Assembly: GCF_002994615.1 (NCBI RefSeq)
Contig: NZ_PVNK01000242.1
Location: forward strand, 1-64,000
Direction of reading: 5' to 3'
From: Enhygromyxa salina
GTDB taxonomy: Bacteria; Myxococcota_A; Polyangia; Nannocystales; Nannocystaceae
DNA: 64,000 nucleotides
Shown in pieces: positions 1 to 8,794 of the stretch. The notes under the pieces are model-generated. The model was not told where the DNA came from. It searched no databases and saw only the letters and a program-made list of their open reading frames with translations. A program made the position numbers and the translations under genes. The stretch's first letter is position 1. Each line of letters begins with the position of its first letter.

Positions 1-998
1 CCTCCATCCCCGGTGTCAGGGCAGCCACCACCAACGCACACGGGGATCTCGGTCGAGCGCTCGTTGCCGTCGGCATCCGTCGCGGTAACCAACAGCGTCA
101 CAGGCCCATCACCGAGCCCGAGGCTGTTCCAGCGATAGGGAAACGCCTCATCCACAGCCGGCGGCGCGTCGAGGCCGACGACCTCGAGCTGAGCCGTGAT
201 CCCCCCGAAGGCATCCTCGATCTCGACGACCACATCAAAAGGCGCGACCACGTCGGCCCCAGGCTGCGGCTCGATCACCACGATCTCCGGCGCCCCGTCG
301 TCAACCCGCGCGCCGATGTTGGCGAGCAGATCCGCGCTGCTGTTTTGCTCGCCCATCGAGCACTCGGCGTGGACACAGCCCGAGCCGCCGCCGTCGAGGT
401 TGGCGCAGGCGTCCCCGAACTTCAGCGCGGAGTTGCTCCACCCCGACATCACCTGGCCGTTGCCGGCGATGTTCTCGAGCCCCCAGCCGTAGCCGAGCGC
501 GCCCAGGGTATGAAAGGCCACGCGCTCCGGGTCGAGCTGATCGTCCAGGTCGAGGCAGCCCCAGTACGCGAAGGAGATCGCCGGGCCGCTGGCGTCACCG
601 CAGTCCGAGAGCCCGACCTGCGTCGAACAGGTCCCGCCGAAGGAGCTCATGTGATCGTCGGCGCTCCCGAACACCACCATGTCGTAGGGGCCCGTGGCCG
701 GCCGCTCGCCCACGAAGACGATGTCGAACGCGACGCTGGTGTCCTTGAGCAGCGCGAGCAGCTCGGCCTTTTGCTCGTCCGTCGCCCCGACCCAGCCGTC
801 GAACTCGGTCATCATGTAGCCGTTGACGTTGACCGTATCAGTGCTCGGGTCGTTGACCGCCCCCGCCTGAACCGTGACCGGGTCGGTGTTGACGTAGACG
901 ACACGGCTGGCCTCGGCGTCGGTCGGCAGCAGCACGAGGACGCCCGCGGCCAGCGGGGCGAGGGTCAGCGGGGCGAGGATCCAATACAGGCTGCGCAT
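1..998 (-). CDS. Secreted protein with degenerate zincin-like region and Ig-like domain (3' end cut by window edge)
   Basis: The gene runs off the left edge, so its C-terminus is missing. It starts at ATG 998..996 with a signal peptide (MRSLYWILAPLTLAPLAAG, then a cut near EAS). The mature part contains a VAFHTLGALGYGWGLEN stretch followed by QVMSGWSN. This resembles the HExxH...Met-turn layout of metzincins, but the Glu and second His are missing, so I infer a non-catalytic relative. The last visible part (GAPEIVVIEPQPGADVVAPF onward) looks like a bacterial Ig-like repeat and ends in a Gly/Asp-rich stretch. A -10-like TACCAT lies 7 nt upstream of the start. The gene is divergent from the helicase. 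Exact function is unknown. Confidence 0.8.
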   Translation of the reverse strand, partial: MRSLYWILAPLTLAPLAAGVLVLLPTDAEASRVVYVNTDPVTVQAGAVNDPSTDTVNVNGYMMTEFDGWVGATDEQKAELLALLKDTSVAFDIVFVGERPATGPYDMVVFGSADDHMSSFGGTCSTQVGLSDCGDASGPAISFAYWGCLDLDDQLDPERVAFHTLGALGYGWGLENIAGNGQVMSGWSNSALKFGDACANLDGGGSGCVHAECSMGEQNSSADLLANIGARVDDGAPEIVVIEPQPGADVVAPFDVVVEIEDAFGGITAQLEVVGLDAPPAVDEAFPYRWNSLGLGDGPVTLLVTATDADGNERSTEIPVCVGGGCPDTGDG

Positions 999-1005
999 GG
1001 GACCG

Positions 1006-1011
1006 ATGGTA
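1006..1011 (-). promoter_or_regulatory. -10-like TACCAT, 7 nt before start codon
   Basis: The reverse strand reads TACCAT-7 nt-ATG(998). The spacing suggests a leaderless or nearly leaderless mRNA, as for several other genes in this window. Confidence 0.45.
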
Positions 1012-1242
1012 CTGCCGAATCAGGCCGGGCGCCTCCAGTCGAAGGCTGTGGAGACGAGCACCCCAGCAGTGACCGGACCCGCGCGCCCGTCGATCGTCCG
1101 ACCAACCAACCCGCGCGGCGCTTTCTTGGTCGTCTCCAACTCGCAGAGCTCGATCGCTGGCGCCGCCGCCTGTAGGGTCACCCGCATGTGGGTATCGCGG
1201 CCCCCGGGCTGCTAGACTCCGCGTCGACGCCGAGGAGATCGC

Positions 1243-3642
1243 ATGCGCTACGACGAGGAGCGACAGACGCTCGAGCTGAGCGTGCGCGAGCTCGCCTTCG
1301 AGGCGCGCGAGCGGGGTCTGGTCGCGCCCGCGTTCGCGCGGCTTCGGACCGAGCTCGGCCGCGTCGTCCATCGTCGAGTCCAGCGCGAGTTCGGGCCCGG
1401 CGAGACCGAGGTCCCGCTCGAGCTGGTCCGCGAGATCGACGGCGTCCGCTGCCGTGTGCGCGGGCGCGCCGACCTCGTCCGGCGCCCGGAGCCGGGCGCG
1501 GAGTCGGGCTGGGTCGTCGAGGAGATCAAGAGCGTGATCGGGCACGACGCCGACCACGAGCGCCCCGGCGCCCAGTTTCAGGTCCAGCTCTACGCGCTCG
1601 CGCTGATCGAGGAGGCCGAGCGCGCCGGGGCCAGGGCCGAGCGCGTCGAGGCCCGGATCGTCCTGGTCGAGCTCGAGACCGACGCCCGACAGACGGTCGA
1701 GGTGCCCCTCGAGCGCGCGTCGGTCGAGCGGCGACTCGACGAGTCGCTCGCGCGCCAGCTCGCGGCCGCGCGCGCCCAGGCCGAGCTCGCGCGGACCCGG
1801 CGGGCGTCGGCCGAGACGGTTCGCTTTCCCTTTGCGTCCTTCCGGCCCGGCCAGGCCGAGCTGCTCGACGCCGTCGGCGAGGCCCTCGCGCAAGATCGCC
1901 CCGTGATGCTCGCCGCGCCGACGGGGACCGGCAAGACGGTCGTCTCGCTCGTGCCCGCGCTGCGTGAGGGGCTGCGGCGCGAGGCCTCGGTCTGGTTCCT
2001 CACCGCCAAGACGACCCAGCGCCAGCTCGCCGCCGAGACCTTCACCGCCGTGCGCGAGGCCTCGGGCGCGAGCTTGCGCGCGGTGGTCACCCGGCGCAAA
2101 GAAGACATGTGTCCGCCCGGGCACCTGCGCTGCCACCCCACGACCTGCCCGCTGATCGCCGAATTCTCCGAGCGCGCGGGCCCGACCCTGGCCGAGCTCG
2201 CCGACGAGCCCCTGCTGACCCCCGAGCATCTACTCGAGCGCGGGCGCGCGGCCAAGCTGTGCCCCTACGAGCTCATGCACGCGCGGATCGAGCAGGCCGA
2301 TCTGGTCGTCGCCGACTACGCCCACGTCTACGATCCCCGCCGGAGCCGGGCCTTCGAGGGCCCCCGGCTCGTCGTCGTCGACGAGGCCCACAACCTCGTC
2401 GACCGGGCCCGGACGATGACCTCGGTGTTCGTCCCGGGTCGGCTGCCCCCGCTCGAGCGCGCCCCCAGCTGCGCCGCCGCGCTGGCCTCGCTCGGGCGCG
2501 AGCTCGACGACGTGATCAACGAACACGCGCGCGCGGCCGCCGAAGACGAGCGCCCCGCCCACGAGGGCCAGACCACCGTCGAGCTCGACCCGGGCACCTG
2601 GCAGGAGCTGGGCCTCCGGGCCGGGGTGCTCGCGCTTCGCTACGCCAACGAGCGCGCGCGCCTCGGCGAGCTCGACCCGCGCGACCCGGTGCTCGAGGCC
2701 CTCGAGGCGATCGCCCACCTCGGTGAGCTCGCCGGCGATCCCGATCCGGCGCTGACCGCCTACCTCGCCGGGCCCGAGGCCCCGCGCGGCGCCGGGGTCG
2801 GCGTGCTCTGCCTCGACCCCGGACGGCGGCTCGAGCGGGTCCATCGCCAGCTGGCCGGGGTCATCACGATGAGCGCGACGCTCGAGCCCCTCGACTACTT
2901 CGCCGACGTCCTCGGCCTCACGCGCCTCGACCCCGCGCAGCTTTGCGCCGCCTCATCCTTTCCGCCCGAGCATCGCTGCGTGTGCGTGGTCCCTGCCGTG
3001 CGCACGACCTTCGCCGAGCGCGACGAACACACCCCCGCGATCGCCCGCAGCATCGTCGAGGTCCTCCGCGCCCGACCGGGCAACTACGCGGCCTTCTTCC
3101 CCAGCTTTCGCTTCCTCGCGAGCGTCGCCGCCGCGCTCGGGCGCGACGCGCTCGGCGAGGTCGAGCTGCTGATCCAGCCGCCCGGAGCCAGCGAAGCGAT
3201 CCGGGCCCGCTTCCTCGATCGCCTGACTCGCGCCGAGCGGCCCACCTTGTTGCTCGCAGCCACCGGAGGGGTGTTCGCCGAGGGCGTCGATCTTCCCCAT
3301 GACGCGCTGATCGGGGCGATCGTCGTCGGCCCGGCGCTGCCAGCCCTGAGCTTCGAGCGCCTGTTGATGCAGGCCCATCACCAAGCCCGGCGCGAGGCCG
3401 GCTTCGCCTACGCGATGGCCTACCCCGGGATGCAGCGGGTGATCCAGGCCGCCGGCCGCGTGCACCGAAGCCCCGACGACCGCGGGGTGATCGTGCTGCT
3501 CGGGGCGCGCTTCGCCGAGCCGCCCTTTTGCGAGGCGCTCCCAGGCCACTGGTACGACCACGCGCCCGCCGAGCTGCTGACCGAAGATCTCGACGCCCTC
3601 GGCCAGCGGCTCCGCCGGTTCTGGGCCCGGGCTTCGACCTGA
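1243..3642 (+). CDS. XPD/DinG-like superfamily 2 helicase with N-terminal PD-(D/E)XK-like domain
   Basis: 799 aa. An N-terminal domain (about 1-180) shows GRAD(77)LV followed by VVEEIK(96), the spacing of a PD-(D/E)XK nuclease core. It is followed by a helicase with Walker A GTGKT (228-232), four cysteines at 290, 297, 302 and 340 placed as in the Fe-S cluster of XPD/DinG helicases, DEAH at 380-383, an MSATL motif and a C-terminal QAAGRVHR motif VI. It probably unwinds DNA 5'-3' with possible nuclease activity in repair. Start ATG 1243 has a GAGGAG ribosome site and a TAGACT -10 at 1213-1218. It converges on the next gene with a 19-bp gap. The helicase call is firm; nuclease activity is inferred. 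Confidence 0.9.
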   Translation: MRYDEERQTLELSVRELAFEARERGLVAPAFARLRTELGRVVHRRVQREFGPGETEVPLELVREIDGVRCRVRGRADLVRRPEPGAESGWVVEEIKSVIGHDADHERPGAQFQVQLYALALIEEAERAGARAERVEARIVLVELETDARQTVEVPLERASVERRLDESLARQLAAARAQAELARTRRASAETVRFPFASFRPGQAELLDAVGEALAQDRPVMLAAPTGTGKTVVSLVPALREGLRREASVWFLTAKTTQRQLAAETFTAVREASGASLRAVVTRRKEDMCPPGHLRCHPTTCPLIAEFSERAGPTLAELADEPLLTPEHLLERGRAAKLCPYELMHARIEQADLVVADYAHVYDPRRSRAFEGPRLVVVDEAHNLVDRARTMTSVFVPGRLPPLERAPSCAAALASLGRELDDVINEHARAAAEDERPAHEGQTTVELDPGTWQELGLRAGVLALRYANERARLGELDPRDPVLEALEAIAHLGELAGDPDPALTAYLAGPEAPRGAGVGVLCLDPGRRLERVHRQLAGVITMSATLEPLDYFADVLGLTRLDPAQLCAASSFPPEHRCVCVVPAVRTTFAERDEHTPAIARSIVEVLRARPGNYAAFFPSFRFLASVAAALGRDALGEVELLIQPPGASEAIRARFLDRLTRAERPTLLLAATGGVFAEGVDLPHDALIGAIVVGPALPALSFERLLMQAHHQARREAGFAYAMAYPGMQRVIQAAGRVHRSPDDRGVIVLLGARFAEPPFCEALPGHWYDHAPAELLTEDLDALGQRLRRFWARAST

Positions 3643-3661
3643 CCCGGTGCGACCCGAGCCG

Positions 3662-4813
3662 CTACTCGAGCTCGGGCCCCCACACCCCCTTCGAGACCGG
3701 CCCCGTCGGCCCATTCTCGAGCCGACACACGCCGATCAGATCGGTGATGTCGATCGGGATGCCGAGGACCGAGCAGTCCTCCTCGTTGCCCCAGCGGTAG
3801 ATCGGCCCCATCCCCGGGACGGCGGGATCGCCCGCGCCCGCGTCGGTGAACTGGTCGCTCATCCACACCGGCCACTGGGCGCCGCCGATGCCCGCCTGCC
3901 CGCCGTAGTCGAGGGCGACCATGTTCGTCCACGTGTCCCAGGCCACGCCCGCGCTGGTCTGATCGGTGAGGTCGGCGCAGATCAGGGTCACGCAGACGTC
4001 GAAGAAGGTCTCGCCGATCGACTGGTACACGTGATCGCCGGGCCCAGCCCACAGCCCGTGCGAGCCCCAGGCCGAGTACACGACCGGGTGCGTGCCCTCG
4101 AAGAGCTCGACCTCGCCGCTGTCCCAGTCGTAGGCGCCACCGAAGCTGTGCGCCGACAGATAGACCTGGCTCGGCGTGTAGCCCTCGTCGGCGTTGCCGA
4201 GCAGGCGCACGGTGATGTGCTCCCAGTCGCCGACATGGTTGCCCCAGATCGTGTCGGCGACCGACTTGCCCCGGTTGTAGGGATAGTAGAAGAAGTAGAC
4301 CAGATCGACGACGTCGCCGCCCTTGTCGGCCCAGAAGGCGTAGACCGGCGCCGTGTCGAGCTCCCCCGCGAAGAAGGGCAGCGTGTCCGAGGGGCTGTCG
4401 AGCGAGGCGATGCTTCGAACCGAGTGCTTGCCCTCGCCGTCGATGAAGCGCTCGAGCTCTGGAAACGCGAACTCGACCGAGGACGGCCAGTAGATCTCGT
4501 TGGCCGGAAACCACACCCGCGGCGCGTAGGTCTCGAGCTCGACCTGGCGCGGGTCCGGGTCACCGTCGCCGTCGCCGTCACCGTCACCCGTATCGCCGTC
4601 GCCGTCACCGTCACCCGTATCGCCGTCGCCGTCGCCATCGCCCGAGTCGCCGTCACCGTCGCCATCGCCCGAGTCGCCGTCGCCCGAGTCGCCGTCGCCC
4701 CTTTCATCCGTCTGCGTGGTGTCCGTACCTTGGCCGTCATCGCTCACGAGATCGACGGGATCCACGCACCCGCTGACCGCGAGTGAGCCCACGAGGATCA
4801 GATACCTGTTCAT
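3662..4813 (-). CDS. Vps62/DUF946-like lipoprotein with Gly-Asp repeat linker
   Basis: 383 aa, read from ATG 4813 because that start gives a lipoprotein signal peptide (MNRYLILVGSLAVSGC, Cys16). After the lipobox comes an acidic repeat of G-D units (about residues 37-85), then a globular domain beginning YAPRVWFPANEIYWPSSVEF and containing VGDWEHITVRL. That pattern recalls Vps62-related (DUF946-like) proteins. It is probably outer-membrane anchored or surface exposed. Longer in-frame starts only read into the AT-rich upstream region and lack a signal. Molecular role unknown. Confidence 0.82.
   Translation of the reverse strand: MNRYLILVGSLAVSGCVDPVDLVSDDGQGTDTTQTDERGDGDSGDGDSGDGDGDGDSGDGDGDGDTGDGDGDGDTGDGDGDGDGDPDPRQVELETYAPRVWFPANEIYWPSSVEFAFPELERFIDGEGKHSVRSIASLDSPSDTLPFFAGELDTAPVYAFWADKGGDVVDLVYFFYYPYNRGKSVADTIWGNHVGDWEHITVRLLGNADEGYTPSQVYLSAHSFGGAYDWDSGEVELFEGTHPVVYSAWGSHGLWAGPGDHVYQSIGETFFDVCVTLICADLTDQTSAGVAWDTWTNMVALDYGGQAGIGGAQWPVWMSDQFTDAGAGDPAVPGMGPIYRWGNEEDCSVLGIPIDITDLIGVCRLENGPTGPVSKGVWGPELE
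4557..4705. repeat. Hexanucleotide-type microsatellite encoding Gly-Asp linker
   Basis: Imperfect tandem repeats of gtcgcc/gtcacc units that encode the GDGDGD spacer of the Vps62-like lipoprotein on the reverse strand. Similar tracts lie in the two ceramidase-like genes. The repeat can change length in steps of two residues without frameshift. Confidence 0.75.
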
Positions 4814-5226
4814 TTTCACAGCCTCGCAGATTACTACGGAGACCTGGGCTGTAGGTGGCCGAGACTCGCGCAGGACACGCCATAGCTCAATATCGCGCCT
4901 AAGCGAAGACCAGTGGGGCGTAATGCAACACACACACTTATCTTTTGTAGCGCGGGCTACATCCACACGTAGCTATCAAACTGACATCAGCGACTTTGTA
5001 GTTGAGTTCACAAAGCTGTTCATTCAGCGTGACTGTACTTTGGTACGAAAGATCTAGAATACTCACTCAGATCAGCTCTCTCGTGTGAAATCAAACCAAA
5101 GAAAATGCAGAAAAGCCGGCCCTTTGCGCACAACCTCACTGGTCTTAAGGACATGTCCTTTGGTACAGTTTGGGTGTGTCGGACAAGACGTCCCGTTGGG
5201 GCGATTCCGAACACCCGGAGACCACC
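4814..5226. other. AT-rich intergenic regulatory region
   Basis: About 410 bp with clearly lower GC than the surroundings and no convincing gene. It holds a TAATCT -10-like element for the leftward lipoprotein, an inverted repeat TGTAGC-4 nt-GCTACA near 4946-4961, and the promoter/palindrome region for the small rightward gene at 5227. Confidence 0.5.
5147..5169 (+). promoter_or_regulatory. Palindrome AAGGACATGTCCTT overlapping a promoter
   Basis: A perfect 14-bp palindrome (5147-5160) sits immediately before a TACAGT -10-like hexamer (5164-5169), that is, in the -35/-10 spacer region. This is the position of a repressor operator. It would control the 65-aa gene at 5227. The binding protein is unknown. 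Confidence 0.45.
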
Positions 5227-5424
5227 ATGAACCTTCGTGAAGTCAACCTCTCGTCCCGCTCCCTGATCCCGGCGGCCCTCGCGGTCCCGATCAACCGGGG
5301 CCCGGTAGACCTTCGGCTCCAGGAAGAGCGTGATCGGCGCCGCCGCGAGCACGAGAACGAGACCGGGCACATCGTCGACAGCACCCCCGCGCGCATCGAC
5401 TCCTCGGTCAACTTCTTCATCTGA
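5227..5424 (+). CDS. Small hypothetical protein (65 aa)
   Basis: ATG 5227 is preceded by GGAG at a good ribosome-site distance. An upstream palindrome/promoter and a strong hairpin directly downstream frame it as its own transcription unit. The product starts MNLREVNLSSRSLIPAALAV, has a charged middle rich in Arg/Glu and ends SSVNFFI. There is no signal peptide or membrane segment, and I recognise no family. A short leader-like peptide or small regulator is possible. Support comes from the surrounding signals rather than from homology. Confidence 0.5.
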   Translation: MNLREVNLSSRSLIPAALAVPINRGPVDLRLQEERDRRRREHENETGHIVDSTPARIDSSVNFFI

Positions 5425-5444
5425 GCGGTCACACACCAACTTTG

Positions 5445-5489
5445 ACGCTGGCCGCAGCCGCACCTGGAGGTGCAGGCTGCGGCCAGCGT
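5445..5489 (+). terminator. Strong hairpin terminator
   Basis: Near-perfect 20-bp stem: ACGCTGGCCGCAGCC at 5445-5459 pairs with 5475-5489 and GCACC/GGTGC extends it across a TGGA loop, with one bulged A at 5474. It lies 20 bp after the 65-aa gene. No long T-tract follows. Confidence 0.65.
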
Positions 5490-5518
5490 ACGTTTGGGCA
5501 TACTCGCCGGTGTTGCAG

Positions 5519-6022
5519 ATGCGCGAGCCCATCCCCCTGACCGAGCGCCGTCACGATCGCTGGTTGATCCTCGCGTTCTTGGTGTTCGCGTCGACCAGCT
5601 TGTTCGTCGACCGCCTCGCCGCCCTCGACGTCGACGTTTGCGGCCAACGAAGCATGTGGGGTGCGCTGTGCTGGTACGGCCGCGCGATCGATCCCCTGTT
5701 TCTGGCCAACCCGCAGTGGCTGCGGGTGATGTCGGGCATCTCGGCGTGGGTGTTCGGGCCGCTCTACCTGGTCCTGGCCTGGGCCTTTTGGCGGGGCGTC
5801 GACGCAGCGCGGGGTCCGGCCGTCGCGTGGGCCGTCGCGATGCTCTACTCCCTCGCGGTCCATCTGTGGATGGAGTTCTTTGGCGAGCATCCCCCCGTCC
5901 GACCAGCGCTGCTGCTCGGGGTCTACCTGCCCTACGTGCTCGTGCCCGGGTTGGTCCTGTGGCGCCTGCGTGCTCCACACGCGTTCACGCGGGTGAAGCC
6001 TCGCTCTGCGTCGCAGCCTTAG
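5519..6022 (+). CDS. EXPERA-like four-helix membrane protein
   Basis: 167 aa with about four hydrophobic helices (WLILAFLVFASTSLFVDRLA; GISAWVFGPLYLVLAWAFW; AWAVAMLYSLAVHLWMEFF; LLLGVYLPYVLVPGLVLW). The order, short loops and conserved Asp/Glu-Trp positions resemble the EXPERA domain of emopamil-binding/TMEM97-type proteins, suggesting sterol or lipid metabolism or binding in the inner membrane. The family assignment is tentative. Its 3' end overlaps the convergent metallopeptidase-like gene by 38 bp. Confidence 0.72.
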   Translation: MREPIPLTERRHDRWLILAFLVFASTSLFVDRLAALDVDVCGQRSMWGALCWYGRAIDPLFLANPQWLRVMSGISAWVFGPLYLVLAWAFWRGVDAARGPAVAWAVAMLYSLAVHLWMEFFGEHPPVRPALLLGVYLPYVLVPGLVLWRLRAPHAFTRVKPRSASQP

Positions 6023-8264
6023 CGTCGCTCGGCTCGTCGCTCGGCTCGTCGCTCGGCTCTTCGCTCGGCTCGTCATCGCTCGGGGCGACGCTCAGCTCGT
6101 CAACTCGGGGCACCACCCGCCGGAGCTCTTCGAACAGCGAGACGACCGGGTCCACGGCCTGGCGGACACCGCCGGGCTCGAACTCGTCGCCGCCGCCAGC
6201 ATCCTCGCCGCCGTCCTCGAGCTCCGCGTCGCCGGCCCCGGCGAGCAGATCATCGCCCGGCTCGAGCTCCGGTTGATCGGTGATGAACCCCGCCTCGCGG
6301 TGCACGCCGCCGACGCGCCCGGCCCCACCGCGGCTGGACAAGCCCGAGCGAGTCATCGGCGTGGCGCTGTCGGCGAGCTCGACTTGGGCGTCGTCGGTCT
6401 CAGCCGCGCTCGGCTCGTTGGGGTTGAGCTCCTCGCTGGGGTCCTGGCCCGCGTCGGCGAGCTCGGAGCCCGGGTCTGTTGCGAGCTCTTCGCTGTGGTC
6501 TCCACCCGCGCCGACTCCCCCCTCGCTCGCCAGCTCGGTGGCGCGCCACGGGCCCACCCCGACCCGCGCGAACACGCGGAGATCCAAGCTGCGCTGAAGG
6601 GGGCGGTGCGCTTGCAGATCACCCCAGGCTTCCCCGAGCGCGTCGCTGAAGATCTCGACGCCGAGCTCCTCGGACTCGCGCTCGAGCGCGAGCGCCTGGG
6701 ACAACATCGGGACGTCGGCGAGCGGGATCACGTAGCGATCGACGAGGACCGCGACCTCTTCGGGCGAGAGCTCGAAGTGGCTGGCCAGCTCGCGGTCGAT
6801 GCTGGTCCCGACCGCGTTGCGGTAGTCGAAGCGGCTCCACTGATCCTGGACCGACTGCAGCATCCGCGTGCGCAACAAGCTGGCGATGTTGCGGTAGGTG
6901 CGGTTCTCGTGCCCGCTGATGCCGCGATCCATGCGGTTGTAGAGCGAGGCCATGAGCTGGTCGGCGTGCCACTCCCACGGCGAGCTCAGCGAGTAGGGCC
7001 CGACCATGCCCCAGGTCACCGCCGGGCTGTCGCGCAGGAAGTCGCTGCCCGACTCGCGCTGGACGTCCTCGAACCACGCGGCCCACTCGTTGGGCGCGGA
7101 CCCACGGTAGAGGTAGCGCGGGCTGGTCGCGTAAAAGTGCGGCCAGTAGAGGCGGTGGTGGTAGCCCTCGCCGAGGGTGTTGTCGTCGACCTCCCAGCCG
7201 AAGCGCGCGAGGCTCGTCGTGAAGCGGCCGGGCGGGAAGTGCATCTTCTTGTTCTCGGCCAGGAGGTTGGACTCGTCGAAGTCCTGGGCGAGCTGCCAGG
7301 CGTGGTCGACCTCGTGGACGAGCAGCCCGAGCAAGACCAGCGGCGGCGCGCCCTCGAGGCTGCCCGTGTAGACCGTCAGGGTCTGGGTCTGCGCGAGCAT
7401 GAAGCCGTTGTCGCCGAGGTCGGGGCTGATCAGCAGCTGGTCTTCGACCGCGATCGTGCGCAGGGTCGGCAGGCGCTCGCGGAACACATAGCGGAGGGTG
7501 TCGTCGACCGCCTGGGTCAGCTCGGGCGTGAACCGGGCGCTGCGCTCGACGAGGATCACGCCAAAGTCGCGGAACAGCCCGGCCTGAAGCTCGGGCAGCG
7601 GCTCGGCCTTGCGTCGCGACCAGTCGAGGTGATCGGGGATCCCGTCGCCGTCGCGGTCGGCGAAGCTGCCGGGCTTGTCGGGCACGCCGTCACCGTCGGT
7701 GTCGACGCCGCCGACGTGGCGATCGTAGGGGGCCGAGTCGTAGACGTTGCGGATGCCGTCACCGTCGACGTCGATGTCGCCCTCGAAGAACTTCCCGCGG
7801 TACTCGCTGATCCGATAGTCGAGCACGCCGTCGTCGTCGGTGTCGCGGGTCGCAAAGGCGAGCAGCTCGACGTCGTTGCCGAACAGGTCGCGGAGCTCGC
7901 GGACCTCGACCGGGGGAGCTTCGGCGAGGTTGTGCTCGAGCCGACGCAGCTCGCGGGCGCTCGGCTTGGGCGGCGTCGCGTTGTTGCGATAAAATACGTG
8001 CTCGAGGCTGCGGCGCTGCTCTTCGGCGCGCTCGCTGGGGCCGAGCTCGAGGCCGCCGCTGGGGACGACCGGTGTGCGCGTATAGTTGCGCCCGCTCGTA
8101 CAGCTGAACACCACCAGCAACAGCAGCAGCACGCCGAGGCCCCGGGGCATCCCGTCCCCTGACCCTCGGTCTCGGCGCCTGAACCACCCGCGGCGGCCCG
8201 TGTCGCGCGACGCTCGGCCTGTCGACCGGTCGTCTTTGCGAGGCTCGAGCCGTGCTCTGTCCAT
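5985..8264 (-). CDS. Putative zinc-metallopeptidase lipoprotein with calcium-binding repeats
   Basis: About 759 aa. A hydrophobic segment with lipobox (LLLLLVVFSC) is followed by thrombospondin type 3-like Asp repeats (DTDDDGVLDY, DVDGDGIRNV, DTDGDGVPDK, DRDGDGIPDH), then a large domain with VHEVDHAWQ, an HExxH zinc-site motif in a hydrophobic context. A low-complexity acidic tail ends in repeated SDEP units. I place the start at ATG 8264 because TAGCTT lies 7 nt upstream. ATG 8150 (721 aa) would put the signal peptide at the N-terminus and is a real alternative. A third zinc ligand is not obvious, so peptidase activity is inferred. Confidence 0.78.
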   Translation of the reverse strand: MDRARLEPRKDDRSTGRASRDTGRRGWFRRRDRGSGDGMPRGLGVLLLLLVVFSCTSGRNYTRTPVVPSGGLELGPSERAEEQRRSLEHVFYRNNATPPKPSARELRRLEHNLAEAPPVEVRELRDLFGNDVELLAFATRDTDDDGVLDYRISEYRGKFFEGDIDVDGDGIRNVYDSAPYDRHVGGVDTDGDGVPDKPGSFADRDGDGIPDHLDWSRRKAEPLPELQAGLFRDFGVILVERSARFTPELTQAVDDTLRYVFRERLPTLRTIAVEDQLLISPDLGDNGFMLAQTQTLTVYTGSLEGAPPLVLLGLLVHEVDHAWQLAQDFDESNLLAENKKMHFPPGRFTTSLARFGWEVDDNTLGEGYHHRLYWPHFYATSPRYLYRGSAPNEWAAWFEDVQRESGSDFLRDSPAVTWGMVGPYSLSSPWEWHADQLMASLYNRMDRGISGHENRTYRNIASLLRTRMLQSVQDQWSRFDYRNAVGTSIDRELASHFELSPEEVAVLVDRYVIPLADVPMLSQALALERESEELGVEIFSDALGEAWGDLQAHRPLQRSLDLRVFARVGVGPWRATELASEGGVGAGGDHSEELATDPGSELADAGQDPSEELNPNEPSAAETDDAQVELADSATPMTRSGLSSRGGAGRVGGVHREAGFITDQPELEPGDDLLAGAGDAELEDGGEDAGGGDEFEPGGVRQAVDPVVSLFEELRRVVPRVDELSVAPSDDEPSEEPSDEPSDEPSDAKAATQSEASPA

Positions 8265-8271
8265 CGAGTCC

Positions 8272-8277
8272 AAGCTA
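8272..8277 (-). promoter_or_regulatory. -10-like TAGCTT, 7 nt before ATG 8264
   Basis: The reverse strand reads TAGCTT-7 nt-ATG. It supports the upstream start of the HEVDH lipoprotein gene. Confidence 0.35.
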
Positions 8278-8794
8278 CCACCCTCCAAGCTGGCTGCACG
8301 AGAATCGTGGTCTTTGCGCGGTCAATGACGACAGCGTGAACGACTCGACGCACCCGCTGTGATCGTGGTGTCAGCCTGCGTCAGACGCCATCGAGCGCCA
8401 CGACAGGGCGGACGCCCGCGCCTTGCACTGGCGACGGTCGCAGCCAGGTCTGGCATGATTCGCGGACTCTCGACCCCATGGACCACGCAGGCCCCGGGAT
8501 CGGCCCCGGACCGGCCCATGACTGCGATGTCTCGGGGGGCCCGCGCGCTCGACCACGCAGCTCGCACGCGAGCTCGACGCGGTCAAGAAAACGGCGCGAT
8601 CGAGGCGGCGGTGCGCAGGCGGGTTAGAGCTTTCACACCTGCGAGGTGACGGGTGCGGTCGCCCCCCGGCCAGGCCACGCGGAGCTCCGTGGCACGCGCA
8701 GGCGCCTGGCAGCCCACGCGTTGTTCACGCTCCGTGGCCGTGCAGGCGCGGGACCGGGGCGAGCGAACCAGTTTCTGGCCGGGTGCCTCGGGCT
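8278..8794. other. Intergenic region, no feature recognised
   Basis: About 515 bp between two leftward genes. Open frames here are short, Arg-rich and lack family features or ribosome sites. I see no clear hairpin or repeat. Confidence 0.4.

Noticed and set aside
345-1175. A 276-codon open frame on the + strand
   Set aside because: Antisense to the secreted zincin-like gene that has a signal peptide and runs off the left edge.
5020-5532. A 170-codon open frame on the - strand
   Set aside because: It covers the AT-rich promoter region, the 65-aa gene and its terminator; no signal or domain.
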